Origin: Natronorubrum sediminis
GTDB lineage: Archaea; Halobacteriota; Halobacteria; Halobacteriales; Natrialbaceae
Direction: 5' to 3'
DNA: 64,000 bases
Assembly: GCF_900108095.1 (NCBI RefSeq)
Contig: NZ_FNWL01000001.1
Coordinates: forward strand, 868,001 to 932,000
Shown here: positions 1 to 8,112 of the stretch, in pieces
Layout: each line of letters begins with the position of its first letter
How positions within the stretch are numbered: the first letter of the stretch is position 1
The notes under the pieces: generated by a model
What the model was told of the DNA's origin: nothing
What the model saw: only the letters and a program-made list of their open reading frames with translations
Databases searched by the model: none
Translations under genes and position numbers: made by a program

Positions 1-349
1 CACGATTTCGGTCGGCGGAACCGGAACGATCAGCGTCGCCGCGAACGTCGAACCCGAACTAACCTGTGCGATGGTCGGTGCCGCACTCGACGGGGATTAT
101 GCACGGGCACAGAAAATTCACCACGAACTCGGCGACCTCTTTCGCGAACTCTTCGTCGAGACCAACCCCATTCCGGTCAAGGAAGCGATGGAGATCCGCG
201 GCTATGGACCCGCCCGGATGCGTTCACCCCTCAGCCGACTCTCCGAAGAGTATCGCGACGACCTCGAGGCCGTCCTCGACGACCTCGAGACGACCGCGCC
301 CGCGACGGCAGACGACTCCAGCGTCGAGCCCGCCGCGGAGGGTGAGTAA
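1..349 (+). CDS. dapA: 4-hydroxy-tetrahydrodipicolinate synthase, C-terminal part (partial at window start)
   Basis: The last ~116 codons of a gene that enters from the left edge. The reading frame opens at base 2 and reads TISVGGTGTISVAANVEPEL, then MVGAALDGDYARAQ, typical of the C-terminal half of the DapA/NAL TIM-barrel family (GxxGxISVxAN, then the region packing with small helices, PVKEAM). DapA condenses pyruvate with aspartate semialdehyde, the first step dedicated to lysine/DAP. The stop codon directly abuts the dapB start at 350, and the following genes continue the same pathway, so the identity is well supported even though the catalytic Lys lies outside the window. The Ala/Asp/Glu-rich tail after residue ~90 of the visible part is a usual haloarchaeal acidic extension. 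Confidence 0.93.
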   Translation, partial: TISVGGTGTISVAANVEPELTCAMVGAALDGDYARAQKIHHELGDLFRELFVETNPIPVKEAMEIRGYGPARMRSPLSRLSEEYRDDLEAVLDDLETTAPATADDSSVEPAAEGE

Positions 350-1117
350 ATGACGGCGCGGGTCGGCGTCACCGGCGCAACCGGCCGGATGGGCCGTGAA
401 GTCATCGACGCCGTCGGCGACCACCCAGAGTGCGAAGTCGTCTTCGCGGTCAACCGTGAGCCCGACGGCGAGACGGTCGCGGGCGTCGAAATCGAGCCAG
501 CGAGCGAGTTCGGCTCCCTCGTCGACGAGCGCGAGCCAACCACTGTCGTCGACTTCACCGGTCCCGAGTCGGCCATCGAGTACCTCGAGACCTGTGCGGC
601 CGCCGACGTCGCGTTCGTCACCGGGACGACGGGCTTTAGCGACGCCCAAGAAGGCGCGCTCGAGGAGGCGAGCACCGACATCCCCGTACTTCACGCGCCG
701 AATTTCGCCCGCGGCGTACAGGCACTCTTGAACGTCGTCGGCGAGGCTGTCCAGAATCTTCCGGGCTACGACGTGGAACTCGTCGAGACCCACCACAACG
801 CGAAGCGCGACGCCCCGAGTGGCACCGCGAATCGGTTGCTCGAAGAGATCGAGTCGAACGGCGAGTTCACCGAGCGCACGCACGGCCGCGAGGGAGACGA
901 TCCCCGCGAAACGGGAGAAATCGGCGTCCACGCGCTCCGCGCAGGAAACGTCACGGGCGAACACGAGGTCGTCCTCGCGGGCAACCACGAGGAGGTTCGT
1001 CTCACTCACCGCGCCGAGGATCGCGGCGTCTTCGCCGCTGGCGCAGTCGACGCTGCGGTGTGGATCGCTGGACAAAAGGCAGGTCGCTACGAGTTTGCGG
1101 ACGTGATCAACGAATGA
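350..1117 (+). CDS. dapB: 4-hydroxy-tetrahydrodipicolinate reductase
   Basis: 255 residues, the usual DapB length. Reduces the DapA product to tetrahydrodipicolinate with NAD(P)H in the cytoplasm. The N-terminus carries the Rossmann motif GVTGATGRMG (residues 6-15); around residue 147 is THHNAKRDAPSGTA, which contains the family catalytic HH and Lys and the substrate-binding SGTA. The start ATG follows the dapA stop with no spacing, and the stop overlaps dapD (ATGA), so the genes are translationally coupled. Identity rests on family motifs plus operon context. Confidence 0.96.
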   Translation: MTARVGVTGATGRMGREVIDAVGDHPECEVVFAVNREPDGETVAGVEIEPASEFGSLVDEREPTTVVDFTGPESAIEYLETCAAADVAFVTGTTGFSDAQEGALEEASTDIPVLHAPNFARGVQALLNVVGEAVQNLPGYDVELVETHHNAKRDAPSGTANRLLEEIESNGEFTERTHGREGDDPRETGEIGVHALRAGNVTGEHEVVLAGNHEEVRLTHRAEDRGVFAAGAVDAAVWIAGQKAGRYEFADVINE

Positions 1118-1950
1118 GCACGCTCGAACGCGATATTTCGGAGCTGTGGAGCCGGTATCAGGACGACGAGATCGACGCCGATTCGGCCGACGAAGACGCC
1201 TATGCGACGCTCGAGGCGTTCCTCGAGGCGCTCGAGGCGGGCGACGCTCGCGCGGCCGAAAAGCAGGGTAACACCTGGGAAGCCAACGAGTGGGTCAAGC
1301 AGGGTATCTTGCTCAACTTCGGGCTGCGCTCGATCGGCCAGTACGAACACGGCAGCGTCACGTACAACGACGTCCTGCCCCTCGCGGACTCGAGTGAGTA
1401 TGGCGAGCGCGGCAGCCGAAACACGCCGGACGGCACCGTCGTCCGTCAGGGAGCCCACATCGGCTCGGACTGCATCCTGATGAGTCCGGCGTTCGTCAAC
1501 ATCGGCGCACACGTCGGCGACGGCACGCTCGTCGACTCCTGTGACACGGTCGGCTCCTGTGCACAGATCGGGGAGAACGTCAAACTCGGCGCGAACACCC
1601 TCATCGGCGGCGTCCTCGAGCCAGTCGAGAACGCCCCCGTCATCGTCGAGGACAACGTCTCCCTCGGCGCTGGCTGTCGGGTCACCTCCGGCTTCGTCGT
1701 CGGCGAGAACAGCGTCGTCGGCGAAAACACGCTGCTCACGCCGCGTATTCCCGTCTACGACCTCGTCGAAGAGGAGGTCGTCTACGGCGAACTGCCCGCG
1801 AACCGTCGGGCGTTCACCCGATTCGTCGAGTCCTCGATCAGCGACCACGACCTCTTCGAGGGCGGCGCCTACAAGCCCGCCGTCGTCGCCACTGACCTCG
1901 AGACGGAGACCCTCGAGGCGACCGAGCGCGAGGACGCGCTGCGCGAATAG
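1114..1950 (+). CDS. dapD: 2,3,4,5-tetrahydropyridine-2,6-dicarboxylate N-succinyltransferase
   Basis: 278 residues from the ATG that overlaps the dapB stop (ATGA at 1114); a start further upstream is possible but would run through dapB coding. DapD transfers succinyl from succinyl-CoA to tetrahydrodipicolinate, opening the succinylase branch. After a helical N-terminal part, residues ~105-235 show left-handed beta-helix hexapeptide repeats (GAHIGSDC, NIGAHVGDGTLVDSCDTVGSCAQIGENVKLGANT). WVKQGILLNFGLR matches the conserved DapD segment before the helix. With dapE downstream this fixes the route as the succinylase variant rather than the dehydrogenase or aminotransferase variants; the transaminase (dapC/argD-type) is not in the window. 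Confidence 0.95.
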   Translation: MSTLERDISELWSRYQDDEIDADSADEDAYATLEAFLEALEAGDARAAEKQGNTWEANEWVKQGILLNFGLRSIGQYEHGSVTYNDVLPLADSSEYGERGSRNTPDGTVVRQGAHIGSDCILMSPAFVNIGAHVGDGTLVDSCDTVGSCAQIGENVKLGANTLIGGVLEPVENAPVIVEDNVSLGAGCRVTSGFVVGENSVVGENTLLTPRIPVYDLVEEEVVYGELPANRRAFTRFVESSISDHDLFEGGAYKPAVVATDLETETLEATEREDALRE

Positions 1951-2007
1951 CGACGTCGACGCATCGAATCCAAACGTTTGAATCAACACGATCACTTTGC
2001 CAAAACG

Positions 2008-3381
2008 ATGACTGCGCTCGTGGAGTCGCCGCCGATCCGCCGCCTCGCCGACTGGGACCCGACGCGTCTCGAGTCCCTCGCCCAGGACTACGGCTCGCCG
2101 CTTTACGTCCTCGACCTCGAGCGCGTCCGCGAGAACTATCGTCGCCTCGAGTCGGCGTTTCCCGACGCCGAAATCCTCTACGCGGTGAAAGCGAACGCGC
2201 TTGGTGACGTTCTCGAGACGCTTCGTGCGGAGGGGGCGGGCCTCGAGTGTGCCTCCGCCGGCGAAGTCGAACGCGCGCTCGCGGCCAGCGAATCTGTGGC
2301 CGGGAACGGCGCGACGGGCGCGAACGTCCACTACACCGCGGTCAACCCGCCAGCACGCGACCTCGAGTGGGTCGTCGACGCCTGGGAAGAGTACCCAGAC
2401 CTGACGATCACCGTCGGTGCCGAGGACACCATCGACCGTCTCGAGGAACGGGGCTACGACGGCCGACTCTGCTTGCGAGTCAACCCCGGTATCGGCGCGG
2501 GTCACCACGAGAAGGTTCAGACCGGCGCTGCCGCGAAGTTCGGCGTCCCGGCGGAGCGCGCCGTCGACGTCCTCGCCGACGCCGCCAGCCGAGGCTTCGA
2601 CGTCGTCGGCATCCACGCCCACGTCGGCTCCGGCGTCTCGAGCGATCAACTCGACGACCACCGCGAGTTCGTCTCGCGGATGGGTGACCTCGCTCGAGAC
2701 GTGAACAAGGCGCTCGAGGGCGACGGCGGCCTCGAGTTCGTCGACGTCGGCGGTGGCTTCGGCGTTCCTTACCGCGAGGAAGACCAGCCACTGGATCTCG
2801 AGGCAGTCGGCGACGCGACCCGCGACGCACTCGGCGACGTCGACGCCAGGCTGACGATCGAACCCGGCCGGTACTTCGTCGCGGACGCGGGCGTCCTCCT
2901 GACGGCGGTCAACACCGTCAAGGAGGCCCGTGATACCCTCGCGGTCGGCGTCGACGCCGGCATGACGGCACTCTTGCGACCCGCGATGTACGACGCCTAC
3001 CATCCGATTCGGAACCTGACGGCCGCCATCGAAGGCGAGCAATACGGCGCGAGCGACAATGGAGGAGGCCGCGAAACGGTCGCACAGACTATCGCCGGCC
3101 CGATTTGTGAGAGCGGAGACGTTTTCTGTGAGAACCGTCACTTACCCGTAAGTGAGCGCACGGACGTGCTCGCGATCGGCAACGCGGGGGCCTACGGCTA
3201 CGAAATGGCGAACCAGTACAACTCACGACCACGGCCTGCATCGATCGTCCTCGAGGGCGAGGACGTTCGACTCGTCCGCCAACGCGAGACGCTCGAAGAC
3301 GTAACTCGTCTCGAGCGGGAGGCCCGCGATTCCGAACCGAGCGCGAACCACGAGACTCATGCCGAGCACGACACACGATAG
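2008..3381 (+). CDS. lysA: diaminopimelate decarboxylase
   Basis: 457 residues from the ATG at 2008 (MTALVESPP); the frame is open from a TTG at 1978, but that would add an atypical extension. PLP enzyme of fold type III that converts meso-DAP to lysine. Seen: ILYAVKAN with the PLP Lys near residue 61, HAHVGSGVS near 204, the GGGFG phosphate loop, EPGRYFVADAG, CESGDVF near 367 (active-site Cys from the partner subunit) and GAYGYEMANQYNSRPRPA. The C-terminus carries an extra acidic/His tail of about 25 residues. A 57-base gap separates it from dapD and it precedes dapF by 4 bases. Confidence 0.96.
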   Translation: MTALVESPPIRRLADWDPTRLESLAQDYGSPLYVLDLERVRENYRRLESAFPDAEILYAVKANALGDVLETLRAEGAGLECASAGEVERALAASESVAGNGATGANVHYTAVNPPARDLEWVVDAWEEYPDLTITVGAEDTIDRLEERGYDGRLCLRVNPGIGAGHHEKVQTGAAAKFGVPAERAVDVLADAASRGFDVVGIHAHVGSGVSSDQLDDHREFVSRMGDLARDVNKALEGDGGLEFVDVGGGFGVPYREEDQPLDLEAVGDATRDALGDVDARLTIEPGRYFVADAGVLLTAVNTVKEARDTLAVGVDAGMTALLRPAMYDAYHPIRNLTAAIEGEQYGASDNGGGRETVAQTIAGPICESGDVFCENRHLPVSERTDVLAIGNAGAYGYEMANQYNSRPRPASIVLEGEDVRLVRQRETLEDVTRLEREARDSEPSANHETHAEHDTR

Positions 3382-3385
3382 CACG

Positions 3386-4216
3386 ATGACTGTCCCATTC
3401 CAGAAGTACCACGGCACCGGCAACGACTTTCTAATCATTCCTGCGGACGAGTACGTCTCCAACCGCGGTGCGCTCGCCGAACGCGAGTGCGACCGCGAGG
3501 AGGGCGTCGGTGCCGACGGTATCCTCTATCTCGCACTCGAGGAACGGTTCTCTCCGCCACGCGTCGTCATGACGCTCGTCCAACCCGACGGCGCGACGGC
3601 CCCGATGTGTGGCAACGGCGCGCGCTGTGCCGCCGAGTGGGCCATGCGTCGAACCGGCGCGGACAGCGTCATGATCGACACCCAAGCGGGTACGCTCCGG
3701 GCTGATCGCACCGACGGCGACATTACCATCGAGATGGGGACGCCGACGTTCGATCCGAAAGACGTGCCCGTCAGAGCCGACGAACCCGTTTTCGAGCAGG
3801 AGATCGAAGGCCTCGAGGTGACGATGGTCAACACCGGCGTCCCCCACGCTGTCGCCTTCGTCGACGACGTCGACGACGTCGACCTCGAGACGGTCGCGCC
3901 GCCGATTCGCTACGGTGACGAGTTCCCGGCCGGGACGAACGTGACGATTGCGAGTCCCGACGGAGAAGGCGGCTTCGACCAGCGATCCTACGAGCGAGGC
4001 GTCGAGGCCGAAACCGATTCCTGTGGAACCGGCGCGGTCGGCATCGCCGTCGTCGCTCGCCGCCTCGGGCGGACCGACGCCGATCCGGTCGACGTGCACC
4101 CACCGGGTGGCCACCTGCGAGTGAGTTTCAACGATCGCGGGAACGCCACGCTAACCGGCCCCGTCGAGCACGAATTCGACGGCGAAGTTGCCATCGAGTC
4201 CCCGACAGAACTGTGA
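3386..4216 (+). CDS. dapF: diaminopimelate epimerase
   Basis: 276 residues from ATG 3386 (MTVPFQKYHGTGNDF, the normal DapF N-terminus); an ATG at 3359 inside lysA is in frame and would add nine residues. PLP-independent racemase converting LL-DAP to meso-DAP. Both catalytic cysteines are visible: MCGNGARC (Cys ~75) and DSCGTGAVG (Cys ~213). NTGVPHAV and GDEFPAGTNV are family segments. It overlaps dapE by four bases (GTGA), continuing the coupled operon. Confidence 0.95.
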   Translation: MTVPFQKYHGTGNDFLIIPADEYVSNRGALAERECDREEGVGADGILYLALEERFSPPRVVMTLVQPDGATAPMCGNGARCAAEWAMRRTGADSVMIDTQAGTLRADRTDGDITIEMGTPTFDPKDVPVRADEPVFEQEIEGLEVTMVNTGVPHAVAFVDDVDDVDLETVAPPIRYGDEFPAGTNVTIASPDGEGGFDQRSYERGVEAETDSCGTGAVGIAVVARRLGRTDADPVDVHPPGGHLRVSFNDRGNATLTGPVEHEFDGEVAIESPTEL

Positions 4217-5421
4217 GCAGAGACGACCCATCCGGAACGGCTCCGGCCGAGAGCGAGTCGACGGGCAGCGCCGACACTCCGTCCCCCGCGTTCGACCCCG
4301 TTTCGTTCCTCGAGACGGCCGTACAACACCCCTCCCACGAGGATATCGGACCGATGCGGGAGTTGCTGTGTGAGACGCTCGAGGCAAACGGCGTCGACCC
4401 ACACGTCGACGAGCACGGAAACGTCCTCGCGACGCGAGGCCAGGTCGATGCGGACACGCACGTCGTATTGAACACGCACATCGACACCGTCTCGCCCCAC
4501 GTCCCGTTCGAGCGGGAGATCGACGGAAGCGATGGATACCCCGAAACTGACGGCGAGATCATCTGTGGCCGTGGCTCCTGTGACGCGAAGGGACCCCTCG
4601 CCGCCATGCTCGCGGCCTTCTTCGCGGTCGACCTCTCGAGTGGGGCCGGCCGCGTGACACTCGCGATCACGCCCGACGAGGAGGTGCTTTCGATCGGCGC
4701 GTACGAACTGGTCTCGAGTGCGAACTCGCCGACGCGAGACGCCGACGCCGTGATCGTCGGCGAACCGACCGACCTCGACGTCTGTACGGCAGCGAAAGGT
4801 CGGTTTCAGGGAACGATTCACCTGACGGGTGCGAACGCCCACGCCGCCGAACCCGAAACCGGGATCAACGCCGTCGCTGCCCTCGAACCCGTCCTCGAGA
4901 CGATCCGGACGTTCGACGAGCGCGACGACGCCCCGCCGACGCACCCCCAACTCGGTGGGGCGACGCTCACGCCGACCGTCGTATCCGGTGGTGAGGCGAC
5001 CAATCAAGTGCCCGCCGACTGCGCGCTGACGGTCGACCGACGAAGCGTCCCGCCCGAAACGGCGGAGGACTTCCACGCCGCGTTGACGGACCAACTCGAG
5101 GCTGCGGTTCCGACGGGAGTCGGCGTCGAGTTCCACTTTACCGACCGACCGACACCGTTCCTCGAGGCGTGGGATACCGACCCCGACGCACGGATCGTCG
5201 ACGTGCTCGCCGACGCCGCGGGCGGTAACGTCCGACCGTTTTCGGCGGCGACGGAGGCGTCGTACTTCGCACAGGACGCGCCGACGGTCGTCTTCGGACC
5301 CGGCGTGCTCGCCGACGAGAACGGTGCCGTCGCCCACGCTCCTCGAGAGTACGTCCGAGTCGAAGCCGTCCGCGAGGCCGCACGCGCACTCGAGGAGACG
5401 CTACAGACGGTTCTCGAGTGA
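4213..5421 (+). CDS. dapE: succinyl-diaminopimelate desuccinylase (M20 metallopeptidase family)
   Basis: 402 residues, GTG start overlapping the dapF stop. Removes succinate from N-succinyl-LL-DAP with two zinc ions. M20 features: NTHIDTVSPH (first His ligand and catalytic Asp), RGSCDAKGPLAAML (bridging Asp), PDEE (catalytic Glu and ligand), VGEPTDLDV (ligand), and a C-terminal AHAPREYV with the last His ligand. The dimerisation insert (RFQGTIHLTGANAHAAEPETG to about residue 305) is also present. An acidic/Ser-rich N-terminal extension of ~25 residues precedes the fold. M20 enzymes are broad, so specificity comes from the operon. Confidence 0.9.
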   Translation: MSRDDPSGTAPAESESTGSADTPSPAFDPVSFLETAVQHPSHEDIGPMRELLCETLEANGVDPHVDEHGNVLATRGQVDADTHVVLNTHIDTVSPHVPFEREIDGSDGYPETDGEIICGRGSCDAKGPLAAMLAAFFAVDLSSGAGRVTLAITPDEEVLSIGAYELVSSANSPTRDADAVIVGEPTDLDVCTAAKGRFQGTIHLTGANAHAAEPETGINAVAALEPVLETIRTFDERDDAPPTHPQLGGATLTPTVVSGGEATNQVPADCALTVDRRSVPPETAEDFHAALTDQLEAAVPTGVGVEFHFTDRPTPFLEAWDTDPDARIVDVLADAAGGNVRPFSAATEASYFAQDAPTVVFGPGVLADENGAVAHAPREYVRVEAVREAARALEETLQTVLE

Positions 5422-5461
5422 CTCGATTGTTAGAGGACTTCACTACCTCGTCTCACTCGTC

Positions 5462-5578
5462 TCACTCGTCCCACTGCGTCGAAATGTACAATAGCGCGAT
5501 CATCCCCAGAATAGCGATCGTAAAGAGGGCGATGGTCGCGATTTCGGGGAAGAGGTACTCGAGTAACGCCTCGCTCAT
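5462..5578 (-). CDS. small single-span membrane protein (38 aa)
   Basis: Short ORF read on the minus strand: starts MSEALLEYLFPEIA and ends LLYISTQWDE. Residues ~13-32 form one hydrophobic helix (ATIALFTIAILGMIALLYI). The ATG lies 132 bases from the divergent membrane-protein gene at 5711. Its stop is 41 bases beyond the convergent end of dapE. Codon choice (GAG, CTC, ATC, GCG) fits the genome. No function can be assigned; small membrane proteins of this type are often missed in annotation. It could be a regulatory micro-protein or simply a chance ORF, though the clean TM-plus-charged-ends layout argues for a gene. Confidence 0.6.
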   Translation of the reverse strand: MSEALLEYLFPEIATIALFTIAILGMIALLYISTQWDE

Positions 5579-5710
5579 ACGAGAGCGTTGAACGTGCCCG
5601 CTCAAAGCGGTGTTGGTCGCTGACTGGAAAACGGGCGTCCCCAGCGGTCACTCACAGCCCCTCGTTTCGATCGTTTTTTGTCGATACTGCCGAAGGAATA
5701 GGGCACACTC

Positions 5711-6433
5711 GTGTTTCCAGTTGCCGCCAGCGTGTCGTTCGAGCAGACAGCTTCGACGACCGTCTCGAGTCTTACACGGCTACTCTTCGTTGCGGGTATC
5801 GACCTCCCGCAGCCAGTCGTGTTTAGTCTCGCCGTAGTCGTCATCGCTGGGGTCCTCGGTGCCGTGTTGGTCGTCGGTACGCCATCGTTCACGCGCTCGG
5901 TCAGTGCTGAAATCGGTTTGCACCCCGATCGAACGTTCACGATCGGGTTTCTGGGCTTCTTCGGCGTTCTGGTCGTCGTTTCCTCCCCGTTGATCGTCAC
6001 GACGGTGTACGAACACGCGAGTCTCGTGGCGTTGGCCGGGATCGTCTCACTTCCCGGCCTGTTCTTCTGGGGACTCCTGTTGGCCTTCGGCGCAACGCTC
6101 GGTGCGCTCGCCGTGAGTCACCACCTCCTCGAGACCGCCACCGGCGGCGAGCCGTCGCTCGGGTGGGCGCTCTTCGTCGGCGCACTCGGCCTCGCATCGA
6201 GTCAACTGATTCCGATTCTGGGGGCCCTCGTCGCGATGGGGCTCGCGACCGTCGCAATCGGAGCGATTCTTCGCCAGCGCACCGACCTTGAGCAACGGCT
6301 GTTCGACGAACCAAACGAGGATCGAACCTCGAGAGCCGAATTGGTCGACCAGCCACGGTGGGCTGAAACGACCTCCGCAGGTCTCGACGACACTTGTGGC
6401 GACGATTCAATTCGGGACGAACGAGAGCTGTAG
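5711..6433 (+). CDS. polytopic membrane protein of unknown function
   Basis: 240 residues, GTG start chosen because it gives the longest frame with an N-terminal hydrophobic segment. Hydropathy shows roughly five or six membrane segments: about residues 20-35, 36-58 (VVFSLAVVVIAGVLGAVLVVG), 76-98 (GFLGFFGVLVVVSSPLIV), 100-132 (SLVALAGIVSLPGLFFWGLLLAFGATLGALAV) and 148-186. The last ~50 residues are charged and cytoplasm-like. I do not recognise a named family. It is divergent from the 38-residue membrane ORF and convergent with the CPBP protease gene, so it is probably a single-gene unit. Confidence 0.75.
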   Translation: MFPVAASVSFEQTASTTVSSLTRLLFVAGIDLPQPVVFSLAVVVIAGVLGAVLVVGTPSFTRSVSAEIGLHPDRTFTIGFLGFFGVLVVVSSPLIVTTVYEHASLVALAGIVSLPGLFFWGLLLAFGATLGALAVSHHLLETATGGEPSLGWALFVGALGLASSQLIPILGALVAMGLATVAIGAILRQRTDLEQRLFDEPNEDRTSRAELVDQPRWAETTSAGLDDTCGDDSIRDEREL

Positions 6434-6500
6434 GAGGGGAACGCCGGCACCTCGAGTCGGGGAGCGAACTCGATCGGGGGAACGAGCGTCGGACGAGTTC

Positions 6501-7271
6501 TCAGGCGTACGTGACGTAGTTCGAGTAGTAGACGAGGGCGTTGTATCCGCCGTGAATGAGTGCGGGGACGACGAGGGTATCGGAGAGTTCGTAGAGGATA
6601 CCGAGGTAGAGTCCGAGTGCGAACACCGTGCCGAGACTGACGAGTACGGCACCGAACTCCTCGCCCATGTACACCGGGAGGTGGACGGCTGCGAAGACGA
6701 GCGACGAGAGGAGAACGGCGAGCGACGACGGGAACGCCTCGCCGAGACGTGACTGAACGACGCCGCGATAGAGCAGTTCTTCGCCAGGGCCGGTCAGAAA
6801 GAGGGCGATCGGGATGGCGACCAAGAAGAGCGACGGGTACTGCCGCCCGTCTTCGATCGACGAGTGTGTCTCGCCCTCACCACCCGTTCCAAACGGATCG
6901 ACGAACTCGATGAACACCTGATACCCCATGACGACGGCAAACGCCCCCCACAGCCCGACGGCGATCCACAGCATGTCCCAGATCGTCGGCTTACGAATTC
7001 GAAGAAACTCGAGGACGAACGGCAGGTCGAACCCGTTTCGACGGACGATGAGGTACGTGAGCGCGACCCCAGCAGCGCCGACGACGTTGAACGCGACCGA
7101 CGAGCCGATCTGCATAATCGCCCGAATATCGTAGCCAGCGGCGAGGACGTGGAGTTCGACACCCAGCGTCGCGGCGAATCCGGTCAGCCAGCCACCGATC
7201 GCGAGAGCGAAACAGAGCCCCAGCACGCGAAGTCGGTGAGAGATCGCCGTCGAACGCCTGCTCGAGGCCAT
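6501..7271 (-). CDS. CPBP family intramembrane metalloprotease (CAAX prenyl protease 2-like)
   Basis: 256 residues with about seven or eight membrane segments. The CPBP/Abi catalytic signature is present: GPGEELLYRGVVQSRL (EExxxR, near residue 163), then FAAVHLPVY (second motif, His near 193) and a C-terminal region LVVPALIHGGYNALVY (third motif with His/Asn). Such proteins are membrane glutamic/metallo-type proteases; known roles are processing of prenylated proteins or peptide immunity, but the substrate here is unknown. A second, distantly similar CPBP protein is encoded at 33433-34551. Upstream lies a long A+T-rich intergenic region shared with the divergent response regulator gene. Confidence 0.88.
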   Translation of the reverse strand: MASSRRSTAISHRLRVLGLCFALAIGGWLTGFAATLGVELHVLAAGYDIRAIMQIGSSVAFNVVGAAGVALTYLIVRRNGFDLPFVLEFLRIRKPTIWDMLWIAVGLWGAFAVVMGYQVFIEFVDPFGTGGEGETHSSIEDGRQYPSLFLVAIPIALFLTGPGEELLYRGVVQSRLGEAFPSSLAVLLSSLVFAAVHLPVYMGEEFGAVLVSLGTVFALGLYLGILYELSDTLVVPALIHGGYNALVYYSNYVTYA

Positions 7272-7332
7272 ACCTGTCCGTTCACACCTCCGGTAAAAAT
7301 AGGTTCGAGATCCGGAGTGCGTGTTGATTGGT

Positions 7333-7359
7333 GTCTATGAACAACGTATTTTCATAGAC
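7333..7359. promoter_or_regulatory. 9-bp perfect inverted repeat, likely operator
   Basis: Arms GTCTATGAA (7333-7341) and TTCATAGAC (7351-7359) are exact reverse complements separated by nine bases. The site lies in the A+T-rich ~200 bp region between the divergent CPBP protease (start 7271) and the HalX response regulator (start 7468). Arm-to-arm centre spacing is 18 bp, about two helical turns, as for a dimeric HTH protein. It sits about 60-90 bp upstream of the protease start, more than 100 bp from the regulator. Protein unknown. Confidence 0.5.
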
Positions 7360-7467
7360 TGGTTGGTGTAAATATGTATTTCCGTGGATAGTCGCGAGTT
7401 TTATCATACAGGGAAAGAATTCATTGATCATGACTGTGATGGATGAGACGAACCGAGGGGAAAGTAA

Positions 7468-8043
7468 GTGAGCACCAAACCAGACATCCTCGTCGTCGAC
7501 GACGAGAATCGACTTGCCGATCTGTACACCGAGTGGCTTCAACAAGACGGATGGTCCGTCGAGACGGCCTACAACGGCGAAACAGCCCTCGAGAGGCTCA
7601 CGGCGTCCATCGAAATCGTTCTGTTAGACCGTCGGATGCCGGATCAAACCGGCGAGGATGTCCTCGAAACGATTCGAGACGGCGGATACGACGCACGCGT
7701 CGTCATGGCGACGGCGGTCGATCCCGACTTCGACATCATCGAAATGGGCTTCGACGACTACTTGGTCAAACCCATCTCACAAACGGAACTCCTCACCGCG
7801 GTCGATCACGTCACACAACGTGCTACCTACGAGTCGGATATGCAGACGTACTACACGCTCGTCTCGAAGAAAGCGCTACTTGAGTCAAAAAAACCCGCTT
7901 CAGAACTGGACGGTAACGAAGAATATCAGACGCTCTGTACACGCGTCGAAGAACTCGAGGAACAGACCGACGCGACCGTCTCGAGCCTTCGAGATCACGA
8001 CGAGTTCGTCGGCGTCTTCCGGGACATCTCATCCGAAAACTAA
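7468..8043 (+). CDS. response regulator with receiver and HalX domains
   Basis: 191 residues, GTG start (MSTKPDILVVDDENRLAD). Residues ~5-120 are a CheY-like receiver: the acidic pair in VVDDE, the phospho-acceptor Asp ~54 in VLLDRRMPD, Thr in MATAV and Lys ~101 in LVKPIS. The C-terminal part (~125-190, MQTYYTLVSKKALLESKK...LEEQTDATVSSL) matches the haloarchaeal HalX domain, a predicted coiled-coil/helical module without DNA-binding HTH. No histidine kinase is adjacent, so it is an orphan regulator. It would act in the cytoplasm in phospho-signalling; output partner unknown. Confidence 0.9.
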   Translation: MSTKPDILVVDDENRLADLYTEWLQQDGWSVETAYNGETALERLTASIEIVLLDRRMPDQTGEDVLETIRDGGYDARVVMATAVDPDFDIIEMGFDDYLVKPISQTELLTAVDHVTQRATYESDMQTYYTLVSKKALLESKKPASELDGNEEYQTLCTRVEELEEQTDATVSSLRDHDEFVGVFRDISSEN

Positions 8044-8112
8044 CGGGTTCCGTTCGCTTCGCTCGTTTTCCCAACCTGATACCGAAACGTTCGTCTCGTT
8101 CGCTGGCGCTGT

